Source of the DNA: an uncultured Bacteroidales bacterium
GTDB lineage: Bacteria > Bacteroidota > Bacteroidia > Bacteroidales > UBA932
Assembly: GCA_900319855.1 (NCBI GenBank)
Contig: ONQC01000001.1
Span: forward strand, 52,398 to 116,397
Direction of reading: 5' to 3'
DNA length: 64,000 nucleotides
How positions within the stretch are numbered: the stretch's first letter is position 1; every line of letters begins with the position of its first letter. Position numbers and translations under genes: made by a program. The notes under the pieces are model-generated. The model saw only the letters and a program-made list of their open reading frames with translations. It was not told where the DNA came from and made no database searches. Shown piece by piece: positions 49,764-59,039 of this stretch.

Positions 49764-52559
49764 ATGAAAATCAGAAATCTCATCATGTCCCTCCTGGCGG
49801 TGGCTGCGCTCGCCGCGACCGGCTGCCGGGAAGAGGAGCAGGATCTCGGGCTGCCCGAGGTCAAGGTCGGAACGACCCAGTTGAGCTTCGATGCCGGCAT
49901 CGGTACCAACACCGTGACCGTCAACACGACCCGTGACTGGAAAGCCGTCGCGACCGTCGACTGGATCGATGTCTCCCCGAAGAGCGGCGTCGGCTACGAA
50001 AACGCCGTCCTGACCATTTCGGTCCTGGAGAACGAAGGCTACAACCGGACGGGTTCCGTCCGTGTGGACATCGGCTATGACTACAAGACCATCCTGGTCC
50101 ACCAGGCAGGTCCGCTCGGCGAGAAGACCGAAGGTACGGGTACCCTCGAGGATCCGTTCACCCCGGCCGGCGCCGCGGCTGCGGCCAGCGCCCTGGCGGC
50201 CGACGAGGAAGCCGGTCCGTACTACATCAAGGGTATCATTACCACCATTTCTACGACTTTCGAGGCCAGCGGAACCTACGGTAATGCAAGCTTCTTCATT
50301 TCTGAGGACGGGACGGAGAACACGAAGTCGTTCCAGGTTTACCAGACCTACTATCTGGGAAACAAGAAGTGGACGGCTTCCCTCGGTCCGGATGTCAAGG
50401 TCGGTGACGAAGTCATCATCTATGGCAAGATCACCAATTTCAAGGGCAACACCCCGGAGACCGTCGGAAAGGGAGGCAGCTACATCTACTCCCTGAACGG
50501 CGAGACCGGCGGCGTGACCCCGGGTGAAGGCGACGAGCCCAAGGGTACGGGAACCCTCGAAGATCCGTACAACCCGGCCGGTGCGGCCGATGCGGTCAAG
50601 GACCTGACCTGGACCGACAAAGATAATTACGACAAGATCGGCCCTGTCTATGTCAAGGGCAAGATCTCGAAGATCGCAGATAATGGGACCTATACTCAAA
50701 GCGGCACCTTCGGCAATGCGACCTTCTATATGACCGAGGACGGCGAGAGCGGAACGGAATTCTATGCTTACCGCATCCTCTATCTGGGCAACAAGAAGTA
50801 CTCGTCCGGAGACGATATCAAGGTCGGTGACGAAGTCATCGTCTATGGCGAGATCATGAATTACCGGGGCAACACCCCTGAAACAGTGCAAGGTTCCGCG
50901 TATCTGTACTCCCTGAACGGCAATACCGGCGGCGACACCCCGACTCCGCAACCGGGCGACGATATCACGACGGCGACGATTGCCGAGATCAAGGCGGCGC
51001 CGGTGGACGACAGCAAGTTGTACAAGTTGACGGCGACAATCAAGACCATCAAGAATGCGACCTACGGCAACTTGGTCGTGACGGATGCGACGGGCGAGCT
51101 GGATATCCAGGGCCTGATCAAGGGCACGGCTGTCGGCGCGAATGACAAGAGTTTCGCCGACCTGGGCCTTGCTGTGGGTGACAAGATTACCATCGTGGGT
51201 GTCCGTCAGGAGTTCAACGGCACGCCGCAGCTGGGTTCCAATAACCTGGCTTGCTACTTCGTCTCGAAGGAAGAAGGTGGCGATCCGACCCCGGGCGGAA
51301 ACGGCAGCGGAACGCTGGCAGATCCGTACACGCCGAAGGGAGCAATCGATGCGGTCAAGGACCTGAAGTGGACGAGCAACTCAGATTATGAGACGACCGG
51401 TGATGTCTATGTGAAGGGTAAGATTTCTCGGATTAAGGGGACTTATACCGAGGGCGGAACGTACGGCAACGCGTCGTTCTATATTTCCGCGGACGGTACC
51501 GAGACGGACGAGTTCTATGCTTTCCGCATCCTCTATCTGGGGAACAAGAAATTCGAAGCGGGACAGACCGACATCAAGGTCGGCGACGAAGTCGTCATCT
51601 ATGGCAAGTTGATGAATTATCAGAATAATACGCCGGAAACGGAGGCGAACAAAGCCTACCTGTACTCCCTGAACGGCAATACCGGCGGTGATACCCCGAC
51701 TCCGCAGCCGGGCGGCAACGGCAGCGGCACGCAGGCTGATCCGTACACGCCGAAGGGAGCGATCGATGCCGTCAAGGACCTGACCTGGACAAGCAATACG
51801 GATTATCAGTCCACGGAGGATGTCTATGTAAAGGGCAAGATTTCCCGGATTGCCAGCGGCGGAACCTATACTGAGGGTGGAACGTACGGCAACGCGTCGT
51901 TCTACATTTCCGCGGATGGTACCGAGACGGACGAGTTCTATGCTTTCCGTGTCCTCTATCTGGAGAACAAGAAATTCGAAGAAGGCCAGACCGACATCAA
52001 GGTCGGCGACGAGGTCGTCATCTATGGTAAGTTGATGAATTACAGGGGCAATACGCCGGAAACGGAGGCGAACAAAGCCTACCTGTATTCCCTGAACGGC
52101 TCGACGACACCCGGTGGTGGTGGCGGCGACACGCCGACCGGCAGCACGGTTTCCTTCGATACAAACGCGTCTGCCCAGACCTGGTCGGCGGAGACCGACG
52201 GCACCTATGGCGCCGGCTTCTCCTCCACGACGCAGGGCGTCAAAGTCGGCTATTACAAGCATACCAGTACCAGTGCGGCTGTTACTCCGAACGATCAGCA
52301 CATCCGTGTCTACAAGAATTCTGTATTGTCCGTTACGGCCCCGACCGGGAAAAAGATCAAGGAAATGGTCTTGAAGACGGAGCCGAAGTCTGGGGACAGA
52401 GAATATTGTTTTGACATGGCTGGTCTGGAGGGTGGTGCCTCTGCCACGGCCAATAAAGAGGCGCTGACCGTTACCTGGTCCGGTAGTGCGGAGAAAATCG
52501 TTCTCCATGCCAATAACGGTCAGGTCCGGATCAAATCGATTTCCCTCACCCTCGAATAA
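49764..52559 (+). CDS. Lipoprotein with BACON domain and repeated OB-like (DUF6359-type) modules
   Basis: This 931-aa lipoprotein has its anchor Cys in ALAATGCREE. Residues about 32-120 are BACON-like (VGTTQLSFDAGIGTNTVTVNTTRDW). Then four copies of a module of about 120 aa occur (starting near residues 124, 261, 512 and 650): G-x-L-x-DP-[FY]-x-P-x-GA, YVKGKISKI, GTYGNASFYIS, YLGNKK, IKVGDEVVIYGKLMNY, NTPETE..AYLYSLNG. Between the second and third is a distinct OB-like domain (about 395-505; KLYKLTATIKTIKNATYGNLVVTDATG). A jelly-roll-like C-terminal domain of about 140 aa follows. YVKG...VVIYG patterns are typical of OB folds, which often bind nucleic acid. Modules are separated by Pro/Gly/Thr-rich linkers. 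Confidence 0.82.
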   Translation: MKIRNLIMSLLAVAALAATGCREEEQDLGLPEVKVGTTQLSFDAGIGTNTVTVNTTRDWKAVATVDWIDVSPKSGVGYENAVLTISVLENEGYNRTGSVRVDIGYDYKTILVHQAGPLGEKTEGTGTLEDPFTPAGAAAAASALAADEEAGPYYIKGIITTISTTFEASGTYGNASFFISEDGTENTKSFQVYQTYYLGNKKWTASLGPDVKVGDEVIIYGKITNFKGNTPETVGKGGSYIYSLNGETGGVTPGEGDEPKGTGTLEDPYNPAGAADAVKDLTWTDKDNYDKIGPVYVKGKISKIADNGTYTQSGTFGNATFYMTEDGESGTEFYAYRILYLGNKKYSSGDDIKVGDEVIVYGEIMNYRGNTPETVQGSAYLYSLNGNTGGDTPTPQPGDDITTATIAEIKAAPVDDSKLYKLTATIKTIKNATYGNLVVTDATGELDIQGLIKGTAVGANDKSFADLGLAVGDKITIVGVRQEFNGTPQLGSNNLACYFVSKEEGGDPTPGGNGSGTLADPYTPKGAIDAVKDLKWTSNSDYETTGDVYVKGKISRIKGTYTEGGTYGNASFYISADGTETDEFYAFRILYLGNKKFEAGQTDIKVGDEVVIYGKLMNYQNNTPETEANKAYLYSLNGNTGGDTPTPQPGGNGSGTQADPYTPKGAIDAVKDLTWTSNTDYQSTEDVYVKGKISRIASGGTYTEGGTYGNASFYISADGTETDEFYAFRVLYLENKKFEEGQTDIKVGDEVVIYGKLMNYRGNTPETEANKAYLYSLNGSTTPGGGGGDTPTGSTVSFDTNASAQTWSAETDGTYGAGFSSTTQGVKVGYYKHTSTSAAVTPNDQHIRVYKNSVLSVTAPTGKKIKEMVLKTEPKSGDREYCFDMAGLEGGASATANKEALTVTWSGSAEKIVLHANNGQVRIKSISLTLE
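50134..52100 (+). repeat. Coding tandem repeats for the OB-like modules
   Basis: Four related units start near 50134, 50544, 51297 and 51711. The last two, 414 bases apart, are almost the same over long stretches at the DNA level (for example the run around 51470-51520 and 51890-51940), pointing to a recent duplication. The first two are more diverged. Spacing is not short enough for a CRISPR and the repeat keeps the frame. Confidence 0.85.
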
Positions 52560-52571
52560 AACCATCCTGTC

Positions 52572-53876
52572 TTGAAGACTGACAAGTTCATACGGCGGAT
52601 CCTCCCGGCAGTGCTCCTCGGAGCGCTGCTGGCGGGGGCCGTGTCCTGCGGCGGCGACAAGGGCGGCAGCGACGACCCGGTCGCCCCGGCGACCCTGACC
52701 CTGCGGACGAATCCCGTTACTTCAGAGGTCGGTTCCCAATCGGCAACGATTCTTGCAACCGGAGCGTGGACGCTTTCTTCTGACCAGGACTGGCTGACGG
52801 TTTGTCCGTTAAAGGCTGGAGAGGCAAGGGAGACTGCCAAGAGGTCTTTGTCTGGAACGGGTGATGCCACGATCGTCTACTATTATACGATCAATCCGGG
52901 AGAAGATGCCCGGACCGCGACATTGACCCTCAAGTCCGGAAGCAATTCTGTTTCAGTCGTCCTGACCCAGAAAGGTCTGGCTAAGATTAACGGACAGAAG
53001 ACTGCAAAAGTAGGTTGGTTGGAACTTCCTCAGACGGATGCGGATGACAATAAGTATTTCTTCACCCACGACATGACCCTTGGTAGTAAATCCATTCGGA
53101 ACTATTCGTTCTATTGGGACTATTCCAACCTGGTTTCCTGGTGGGTGGCGTATCCGCTGAATGCTGCTTTGCTAGTAAAGAATCTTCCCAAGCGGTCGGA
53201 TGCTTGGGGCTTGGATCCGCTTCTACCAAGAGCAGAACAACAAGTAATTCATGCTCGAACCTACACGAATGACAGTGGCGAGAAAGTTACCCGAGCATAC
53301 TTTACTAATGCAAATTGCACGAATGGATCCGGCTATACAAAGGGTCATCAAATCCCTTCGGCTGACCGCCTGTATGACTATGCCTCGAATGCGCAGACCT
53401 TTTATGGGACGAACATGACACCGCAGAACTATGATTTTAATGGGGGAACGTGGGAAAAGTTAGAGGAGAATGTTCGGGAATGGGCAAAAAAATCCACGAC
53501 AGACACACTGTATGTTTGCACAGGCTGCGTGGTTTCTAACGGTGGGCAGAAAGTTTATGACCACGACGGAAAGCCTGTCGCAGTCCCTACCGCTTATTTC
53601 AAGGCATTGCTGATCCATGAGAAGTCTTCCAGTCACACTTTTGATGCGACTGGGGGGTATTCATCCTGTGCCTTCTTCTTCGATCATGCCGAGTACAGTA
53701 CATCCGGCAAGAGTGGCCTGAGTAAGGCACAAGTGAAAGACCTGGCCATCTCCGTCGAAGATCTGGAGAAGAAGCTGGGATACAAGCTGTTCGTAAACCT
53801 GCCCGACAAGATCGGGGCCGACAAGGCCGCGACCGTGAAAAAGACCGATCCCAAGACGGTTTCCTGGTGGAAATAG
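52572..53876 (+). CDS. DNA/RNA non-specific endonuclease lipoprotein with BACON domain
   Basis: This 434-aa protein starts with TTG at 52572, the only start giving a full signal and lipobox (LLGALLAGAVSC). Residues about 40-135 are BACON-like (LTLRTNPVTSEVGSQSATILATGAWTLSSDQDW). The rest is the EndoG/NucA-type ββα-metal nuclease: YTKGHQIPSADR puts the catalytic His at about residue 259 (DRGH in most relatives, so the Asp-Arg are replaced), then FYGTNMTPQNYDFNGGTWEKLEENVREWA with the metal-binding Asn, and DTLYVCTGCV. It cuts DNA and RNA in known relatives. The catalytic half is visibly less GC-rich than the flanking genes. Confidence 0.88.
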   Translation: MKTDKFIRRILPAVLLGALLAGAVSCGGDKGGSDDPVAPATLTLRTNPVTSEVGSQSATILATGAWTLSSDQDWLTVCPLKAGEARETAKRSLSGTGDATIVYYYTINPGEDARTATLTLKSGSNSVSVVLTQKGLAKINGQKTAKVGWLELPQTDADDNKYFFTHDMTLGSKSIRNYSFYWDYSNLVSWWVAYPLNAALLVKNLPKRSDAWGLDPLLPRAEQQVIHARTYTNDSGEKVTRAYFTNANCTNGSGYTKGHQIPSADRLYDYASNAQTFYGTNMTPQNYDFNGGTWEKLEENVREWAKKSTTDTLYVCTGCVVSNGGQKVYDHDGKPVAVPTAYFKALLIHEKSSSHTFDATGGYSSCAFFFDHAEYSTSGKSGLSKAQVKDLAISVEDLEKKLGYKLFVNLPDKIGADKAATVKKTDPKTVSWWK

Positions 53877-53906
53877 TCTTCAAGACGATGATTTAAATTA
53901 CGCGAT

Positions 53907-54974
53907 ATGAAAAAGTTACTCTATACCTTACTGATTGTCCTGCTGGCCGCTCCGGTGGCCATGGGGGCCGGCAAGAAGAGCTACGTGATCGGGTTCTACA
54001 ACCTCGAGAACCTCTTCGATACCTACCACGATGAAGGGAAGAACGATGAAGAGTATCTCCCCGACGGTGCCAACCAGTGGACGGAGGCCAAGTATGCCAA
54101 GAAACTCAAGAACATGGCGTCGGTCATCCGCGCGATGAAGGAAGAGAACAAGGCCTGGCACGCCATCCTGGGCGTCAGCGAGATCGAGAACCGCCATGTC
54201 CTCGAGGACCTGGTCTCCCAGCCGGAGATCGCCGAGGCCAACTACCAGATCGTCCACTATGACGGTCCGGACCGCCGCGGCGTCGACGTGGCCCTGTTCT
54301 ACCGGCCGGAGCTCTTTACGCTCCTGGAGAGCCGGTCCATCCCGTTCGACTTCAACAGCAACCTGGACTTCGGCATGAGCGAAGAGGAAAAAGCCGATTT
54401 CCGCACCCGTGACATCCTGATGGTCCGCGGCATGCTCGGCGACGAGATGTTCGCCTTCTTCGTGGCGCACCTCCCGTCCCGCCTGGGCGACAAGAGCAGC
54501 GCCCTGCGCAGCCGCGGCGGCGAAATCATGTACCAGACCAGCCGCGAATTGATGGCCGCCTATCCGGGCATCAAGATCGTGGCCATGGGCGATATGAACG
54601 ACAACCCGACCGACGACAGCATGGCCGTGCAGATGCGCGGTCGCGAGAAGATCGAGGAGGTCGGACCGGAGGATTTCTTCTCTCCGTTCCTGTCCATGCT
54701 CAAGGCCGGTTACAGCTCGTTGTTCTACCGCGGCAGCGGCAACATCTATGACATCCTGGTCTGCAACTACAACCTGGCCCACGCGCCGAAGGGGACCCTG
54801 CAGATCCAGCCGATCGTCAAGAAGAAGTACTACGGCCGGGTGTTCCACCAGCCGTTCATGACCCAGCAGGACGGGCAGTATGCCGGCCAGCCGTTCCGCA
54901 CCTATTCCAACGGTGCCTTCGTCGGCGGCTATTCCGACCACTATCCGACCTATATCATCGTCAGCAACAAATAG
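53907..54974 (+). CDS. Exported endonuclease/exonuclease/phosphatase family protein
   Basis: This 355-aa protein has a cleavable signal (LLYTLLIVLLAAPVAMGAG). EEP motifs are in order: GFYNLENLFDT (catalytic Asn), ILGVSEIENRHVLEDL (metal Glu), DRRGVDVALFYRPE, AMGDMNDNPTDDS (Asp-Asn pair) and the final GGYSDHYPTYIIV (Asp-His). The fold includes DNase I-like nucleases, phosphodiesterases and phosphatases. Its place between a non-specific nuclease and a TonB-dependent receptor suggests a nuclease acting on nucleic-acid fragments in the periplasm or on the surface. It could instead be a phosphatase that releases phosphate. Confidence 0.88.
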   Translation: MKKLLYTLLIVLLAAPVAMGAGKKSYVIGFYNLENLFDTYHDEGKNDEEYLPDGANQWTEAKYAKKLKNMASVIRAMKEENKAWHAILGVSEIENRHVLEDLVSQPEIAEANYQIVHYDGPDRRGVDVALFYRPELFTLLESRSIPFDFNSNLDFGMSEEEKADFRTRDILMVRGMLGDEMFAFFVAHLPSRLGDKSSALRSRGGEIMYQTSRELMAAYPGIKIVAMGDMNDNPTDDSMAVQMRGREKIEEVGPEDFFSPFLSMLKAGYSSLFYRGSGNIYDILVCNYNLAHAPKGTLQIQPIVKKKYYGRVFHQPFMTQQDGQYAGQPFRTYSNGAFVGGYSDHYPTYIIVSNK

Positions 54975-54984
54975 ACGGAAATAA

Positions 54985-57891
54985 ATGAAATACGATATGA
55001 CAAAGAAACTTATCCTGGCATTTGCGGCCATCCTGTGCACCCTGGGCCTTGCCGCCCAGACGTACACGGGCGGCGTCAAGGGTACGGTGATCAACCGTAC
55101 CGACCGGCAGCCGGTCGCAGAGGCTACCCTGGTCCTCATGCAGGGGTTGGAGGAGATTGCGACGGCCACGTCGGACGCCTCGGGCAACTTCCTGATCCCG
55201 GACCTGGCGGACGGAATGTACGACCTGGTCATCACGGCGCCTGATTTCATCGAGACGCGGGTCAACGTGACGGTCAACGACGGCTATGTCAAGAACATGT
55301 TCAACTTGTCCATGACACCGTCCCAGGTGGTCAACGAGGTGGATGTCGAGAACCTGGTCGAGTTCGACCTGGATGACAGCGGCTACAGCGACAACCCGAC
55401 CGTCCTGTTCGGCCAGAACGATGTCTTTAACGAGATCGCCGGCTTCAATTTCAGTGACATCCGTTTCCGTGTGCGCGGCTATTCTTCCGAGAGCCAGGAC
55501 GTCTACCTGGCCGGCGTTCGGATGAACGATGCCATCACGGGCTATTCCCCGTTCTCCCTGTGGAGCGGCCTCAATGAGGCGACCCGCACGAAGAACACGG
55601 TCAATGGCGCGGAGATCGCGGACTGGGGCATCGGCGGCTACAACGGCCTGACCAACATCCCGGTCAACGCCTCGTCCGTCCGCAAGGGCTGGCGCGGAAG
55701 CATCCTGACCAACAGCGCCCTGTACCGTCTCCGCCTGATGATGACCTATTCCTCCGGCCAGCTGGACAACGGCTGGGCCTACGCCATCAGCGCCTCCGCC
55801 CGTCTGGGCGGCAACGACTGGGTGCAGGGCCAGTACTACCGTTCCTTCGGCTACTATGCCGCCGTCGAGAAGCAGTTCGACGACGTGCACCGGCTGGGTC
55901 TGGTGTTCATGGCGACCCCGGGCAACCGCGGCAAGCAGAACTCTTCGACCCAGGAGGTCTACGACCTGATGGGGGACAACATGTACAACAGCAACTGGGG
56001 CTACCAGAACGGCAAGATGCGCAACTCCCGCCTGGCGATCACCCACGAACCGATCGCCATCCTGAAGTACGACTTCACCCCGTCCTATAAGTTCAATGCG
56101 TCCGCCACGGTGCTCTATCGTTTCGGCAAGAACGGCGCGACGGCCCTCGACTGGTACGACGCCGCGGATCCGCGTCCGGACTACTACCGCAACCTGCCGA
56201 GCTACTTCTGGAACGATGACGAGGAGTACAACCGCTTGAACATGTCCAAGTCGATGTGGGCGCGTGACGCCTGGGAGAACCAGGATCCGAGCGTGGTGCA
56301 CGTCAACTGGGACCGCATGTACAACGTCAACAAGCTGAACATCATCGACGGACAGCGCCGTTCCAAGTACGCGGTCGAGGAGCGCCGCGCCGACCAGCGC
56401 GACCTCAACCTCGCCGCCAGCTTCAAGTGGCGCCCGGACCGGGACATCATCCTGACCGGCGGCTGGAACGCCAAGTTCAACCGCACCGAGCACTTCAAGG
56501 TCCTGTACGACCTGCTGGGCGGCGACTACTTCCTGGACGTCGACTCCTTCGCCGACCGCGACTTCTCCGCCTATCCGTACATGACCCAGAACGACCTGGG
56601 TTACTGGATGGAGCATGGCGAGGCCCGCAAGGTCCGCTCCGGCGACAAATACGGCTATGACTACTATGCGCAGGTCCGCAAGACCGAGGCCTGGTTCTCC
56701 GCCCGCGCGGAGGCCAAGGGCTTCGAGGCGGCCATCGGCGGCCGTCTGGGCTACACCGCCTTCTGGCGCGAGGGCCTGGTCCGCAAGGGCCTCTTCCCGG
56801 GCCTGAACGACGACGGCTCCGCCTTCCTAGTGGACGGCCAGCCGGTCACCAACTATGACAGCGACGGTAAGCCGGTGACCTCCTTCGGCAAGTCCGCCGT
56901 GCAGGATTTCATCACGGGCGCAGTCAAGGGCAACCTGGCCTACGTCATCCGCGGCGGCCACCGCATCTACTTCAATGCCGGCTACTTCAGCGACGCCCCG
57001 ACGTTCAACCAGACCTTCATGTCGCCGAGGACCCGCAACACCGTGATCCCGGATGTCAAGAACGTGCAGACCTTCACGACCGACCTGAACTACCAGTTCT
57101 CCAACAACGGCTACAACCTCCGCCTGACCGGCTTCTGGACCTATATCAAGGACCAGTCCGACGTGATGAGTTTCTACGATGACTCCCAGCACTCCTTCAC
57201 GAACTTCGCGATGACTGGCATCGACCAGCGCCACATCGGCATGGAACTCGGTTTCCAGGTCCCGACCCCGATTCCGGACCTGTCCGTCGAAGGCGTCCTG
57301 AGCTATGGCAACTATGTCTATACCTCCAACCCGGTCATGTACCAGACCATCGATAACAACGCCTCCGTCGTCGCCGACACCTACGGGGTCAAGATCCCGT
57401 ATTGGAAGAGCCATCCGACGGCCGACGGCGAGACGGTCCGCCACTATGTCCCGAGCACGCCGCAGCTGGCCTCCAGCCTCGGCCTGAGCTGGAACCACAA
57501 CTACTGGTTCATCGACCTGGCCGCGCAGTATTTTGACAAGGCCTACCTGGACATGAACCCGGTCTACCGCACCGACATGGCGACCGCCGGCAACGACGGC
57601 ATCGTGACCATGGAGGAAGTCGAGTACATGGCTGCCCAGGAGAAATTCGACCCGGCCTTCCTGATGAACGCGTCCATCGGCAAGTCCTGGTACATCCAGC
57701 GCAAATACCAGCTGGGCTTCTCCCTGAACATGAAGAACCTGCTGAACAACCGCAATGTCCGCACCGGCGGTTATGAGAACACCCGCCTCATCAGCAATAC
57801 CAAGAGCAAGGAGCGCTACTTCCGCTTCGACCCGAAGTATTTCTACATGAGCGGTTTCAATTACATGTTGAACATTTATTTCAGATTCTAG
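54985..57891 (+). CDS. TonB-dependent receptor with carboxypeptidase-regulatory-like domain
   Basis: This 968-aa outer-membrane protein has an alternative start at MTKK, 12 bases later. The signal ends LGLAAQ, and a CarboxypepD_reg-like domain covers about residues 28-112 (GGVKGTVINRTDRQPVAEATLVL). The plug contains FRVRGYSSESQDVYLAGVRMNDAITG, and the barrel ends MLNIYFRF with the terminal Phe. It differs from the two Oar-like receptors and matches the group that is paired with a DUF5689 lipoprotein; that gene begins 4 bases after its stop. With EEP upstream and DUF5689 downstream it forms the second half of the operon. Substrate unknown. Confidence 0.9.
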   Translation: MKYDMTKKLILAFAAILCTLGLAAQTYTGGVKGTVINRTDRQPVAEATLVLMQGLEEIATATSDASGNFLIPDLADGMYDLVITAPDFIETRVNVTVNDGYVKNMFNLSMTPSQVVNEVDVENLVEFDLDDSGYSDNPTVLFGQNDVFNEIAGFNFSDIRFRVRGYSSESQDVYLAGVRMNDAITGYSPFSLWSGLNEATRTKNTVNGAEIADWGIGGYNGLTNIPVNASSVRKGWRGSILTNSALYRLRLMMTYSSGQLDNGWAYAISASARLGGNDWVQGQYYRSFGYYAAVEKQFDDVHRLGLVFMATPGNRGKQNSSTQEVYDLMGDNMYNSNWGYQNGKMRNSRLAITHEPIAILKYDFTPSYKFNASATVLYRFGKNGATALDWYDAADPRPDYYRNLPSYFWNDDEEYNRLNMSKSMWARDAWENQDPSVVHVNWDRMYNVNKLNIIDGQRRSKYAVEERRADQRDLNLAASFKWRPDRDIILTGGWNAKFNRTEHFKVLYDLLGGDYFLDVDSFADRDFSAYPYMTQNDLGYWMEHGEARKVRSGDKYGYDYYAQVRKTEAWFSARAEAKGFEAAIGGRLGYTAFWREGLVRKGLFPGLNDDGSAFLVDGQPVTNYDSDGKPVTSFGKSAVQDFITGAVKGNLAYVIRGGHRIYFNAGYFSDAPTFNQTFMSPRTRNTVIPDVKNVQTFTTDLNYQFSNNGYNLRLTGFWTYIKDQSDVMSFYDDSQHSFTNFAMTGIDQRHIGMELGFQVPTPIPDLSVEGVLSYGNYVYTSNPVMYQTIDNNASVVADTYGVKIPYWKSHPTADGETVRHYVPSTPQLASSLGLSWNHNYWFIDLAAQYFDKAYLDMNPVYRTDMATAGNDGIVTMEEVEYMAAQEKFDPAFLMNASIGKSWYIQRKYQLGFSLNMKNLLNNRNVRTGGYENTRLISNTKSKERYFRFDPKYFYMSGFNYMLNIYFRF

Positions 57892-57895
57892 GACC

Positions 57896-58996
57896 ATGAA
57901 AAGATTTGCAATGATTTTCGCCGCCGCGGCGGTGCTGCTCTCTTCCTGCGAGGAATGGGATCCGGTCGTGAATGTGAAATATGACGACGTCTATGTGGAC
58001 GAGGGCGTGACGATGACCCCGAATACGACCATCGCCGAGCTCAAGGCCCTGTATACGACCGCCGGCCAGCCGGTCAAGCTGGAAGACGACGACATGGTCA
58101 TCGGCGGCCAGGTGATTTCCGAGGACCGTTCCGGCAACATCTACAAGAGCCTGTACATACAGGACGAGACCGGCGCCATCGAGATCAAGCTCGGCAAGAA
58201 CGGCATCTACAACGATTACCAGCCGGGCCGTTGGGTCTATGTCAAGCCGTCCGGCCTGACCCTGGGCGACTACGAAGGCATGCTCCAGCTGGGCTGGCGC
58301 CGCAACCAGAACGCCCTGGGCGAGGATGCGGCCGATACCGATGCCGACGGGGACAACTCCGATAAGTATGAGACCAGCTACATCGAGGTCGACTATATCA
58401 TCAATACCCATATCTTCAAGGGCAAGATGGGAACTCCCGTCGAGCCGAAGGTGCTGACGGAGGATGACCTCAAGGCCAACCTGGCGACCCGTCCGATGCC
58501 CCAGCAGGGCCCGGATTTCGGCCGGCTGGTACGGCTGGACGGACTGCTGTATGGCAAGGAGGTCTTCTGCCTGGTCTATCCGGATCCGAACATGCCCCAT
58601 GACAAGGACCATTCCGAGAACCGGGTCTTCCTTTCCGACAAGGACTGGAACATCAAGACCTGGGGCCTGACCAAGGAACGCATGATCGCCCACCTGGAGG
58701 CCGGCGACTTCGACGCCGCCACCCTGGGCGACAACTCCAAGCCCGTGTCCGATCCCGAGGTCAAGGCGAAGCTGCTCAAGAATGCCGGCGCCTATGCCGT
58801 GAGCCAGTACTTCAAAATGGGCCAGACCACCGTCCAGATCCGTACCAGCGGATACGCCCGTTTCGCGGACAAGGAGCTGGATCCGAAAATCCTGACGGGC
58901 CAGTACCCGATCAGCGTGACCGGCATCCTGACCAACTACCAGGGTTCCATCCAGTTCACGTTGATTGACGAAGACAGCATCGTCCTTCTCCAGTAA
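57896..58996 (+). CDS. DUF5689 lipoprotein
   Basis: This 366-aa lipoprotein has MKRFAMIFAAAAVLLSSC with Cys18 as anchor. The N-terminal part has the DUF5689 pattern: TIAELKALYTTAGQPVKLEDDDMVIGGQVISEDRSGNIYKSLYIQDETGAIEIKLG, then YQPGRWVYVKPSGLTLGDYEGMLQLG, an OB-like strand order. A C-terminal part repeats a similar order (ILTGQYPISVTGILTNYQGSIQFTLID). It probably caps or assists the TonB-dependent receptor encoded just upstream as a surface substrate-binding protein. The operon ends here, with a terminator 5 bases downstream. Confidence 0.85.
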   Translation: MKRFAMIFAAAAVLLSSCEEWDPVVNVKYDDVYVDEGVTMTPNTTIAELKALYTTAGQPVKLEDDDMVIGGQVISEDRSGNIYKSLYIQDETGAIEIKLGKNGIYNDYQPGRWVYVKPSGLTLGDYEGMLQLGWRRNQNALGEDAADTDADGDNSDKYETSYIEVDYIINTHIFKGKMGTPVEPKVLTEDDLKANLATRPMPQQGPDFGRLVRLDGLLYGKEVFCLVYPDPNMPHDKDHSENRVFLSDKDWNIKTWGLTKERMIAHLEAGDFDAATLGDNSKPVSDPEVKAKLLKNAGAYAVSQYFKMGQTTVQIRTSGYARFADKELDPKILTGQYPISVTGILTNYQGSIQFTLIDEDSIVLLQ

Positions 58997-59000
58997 ATTC

Positions 59001-59025
59001 AAAGGCCGGTCCGCCGGCCTTTTTT
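59001..59025 (+). terminator. Intrinsic terminator at the end of the nuclease operon
   Basis: AAAGGCCGG (59001-59009) pairs with CCGGCCTTT (59014-59022) over a TCCG tetraloop, followed by T-rich sequence. The next gene starts at 59040, so part of the transcription may read through. Confidence 0.9.
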
Positions 59026-59039
59026 CAATAGGAAAAACA

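Noticed and set aside
50134-52100. Possible CRISPR or satellite repeat
   Set aside because: Units are about 370-414 bases, keep the reading frame and encode protein modules; there are no short regular spacers.
54961-57897. Long reverse-strand open frames over the TonB-dependent receptor
   Set aside because: Shadow of a GC-rich gene; no start context, promoter or domain.
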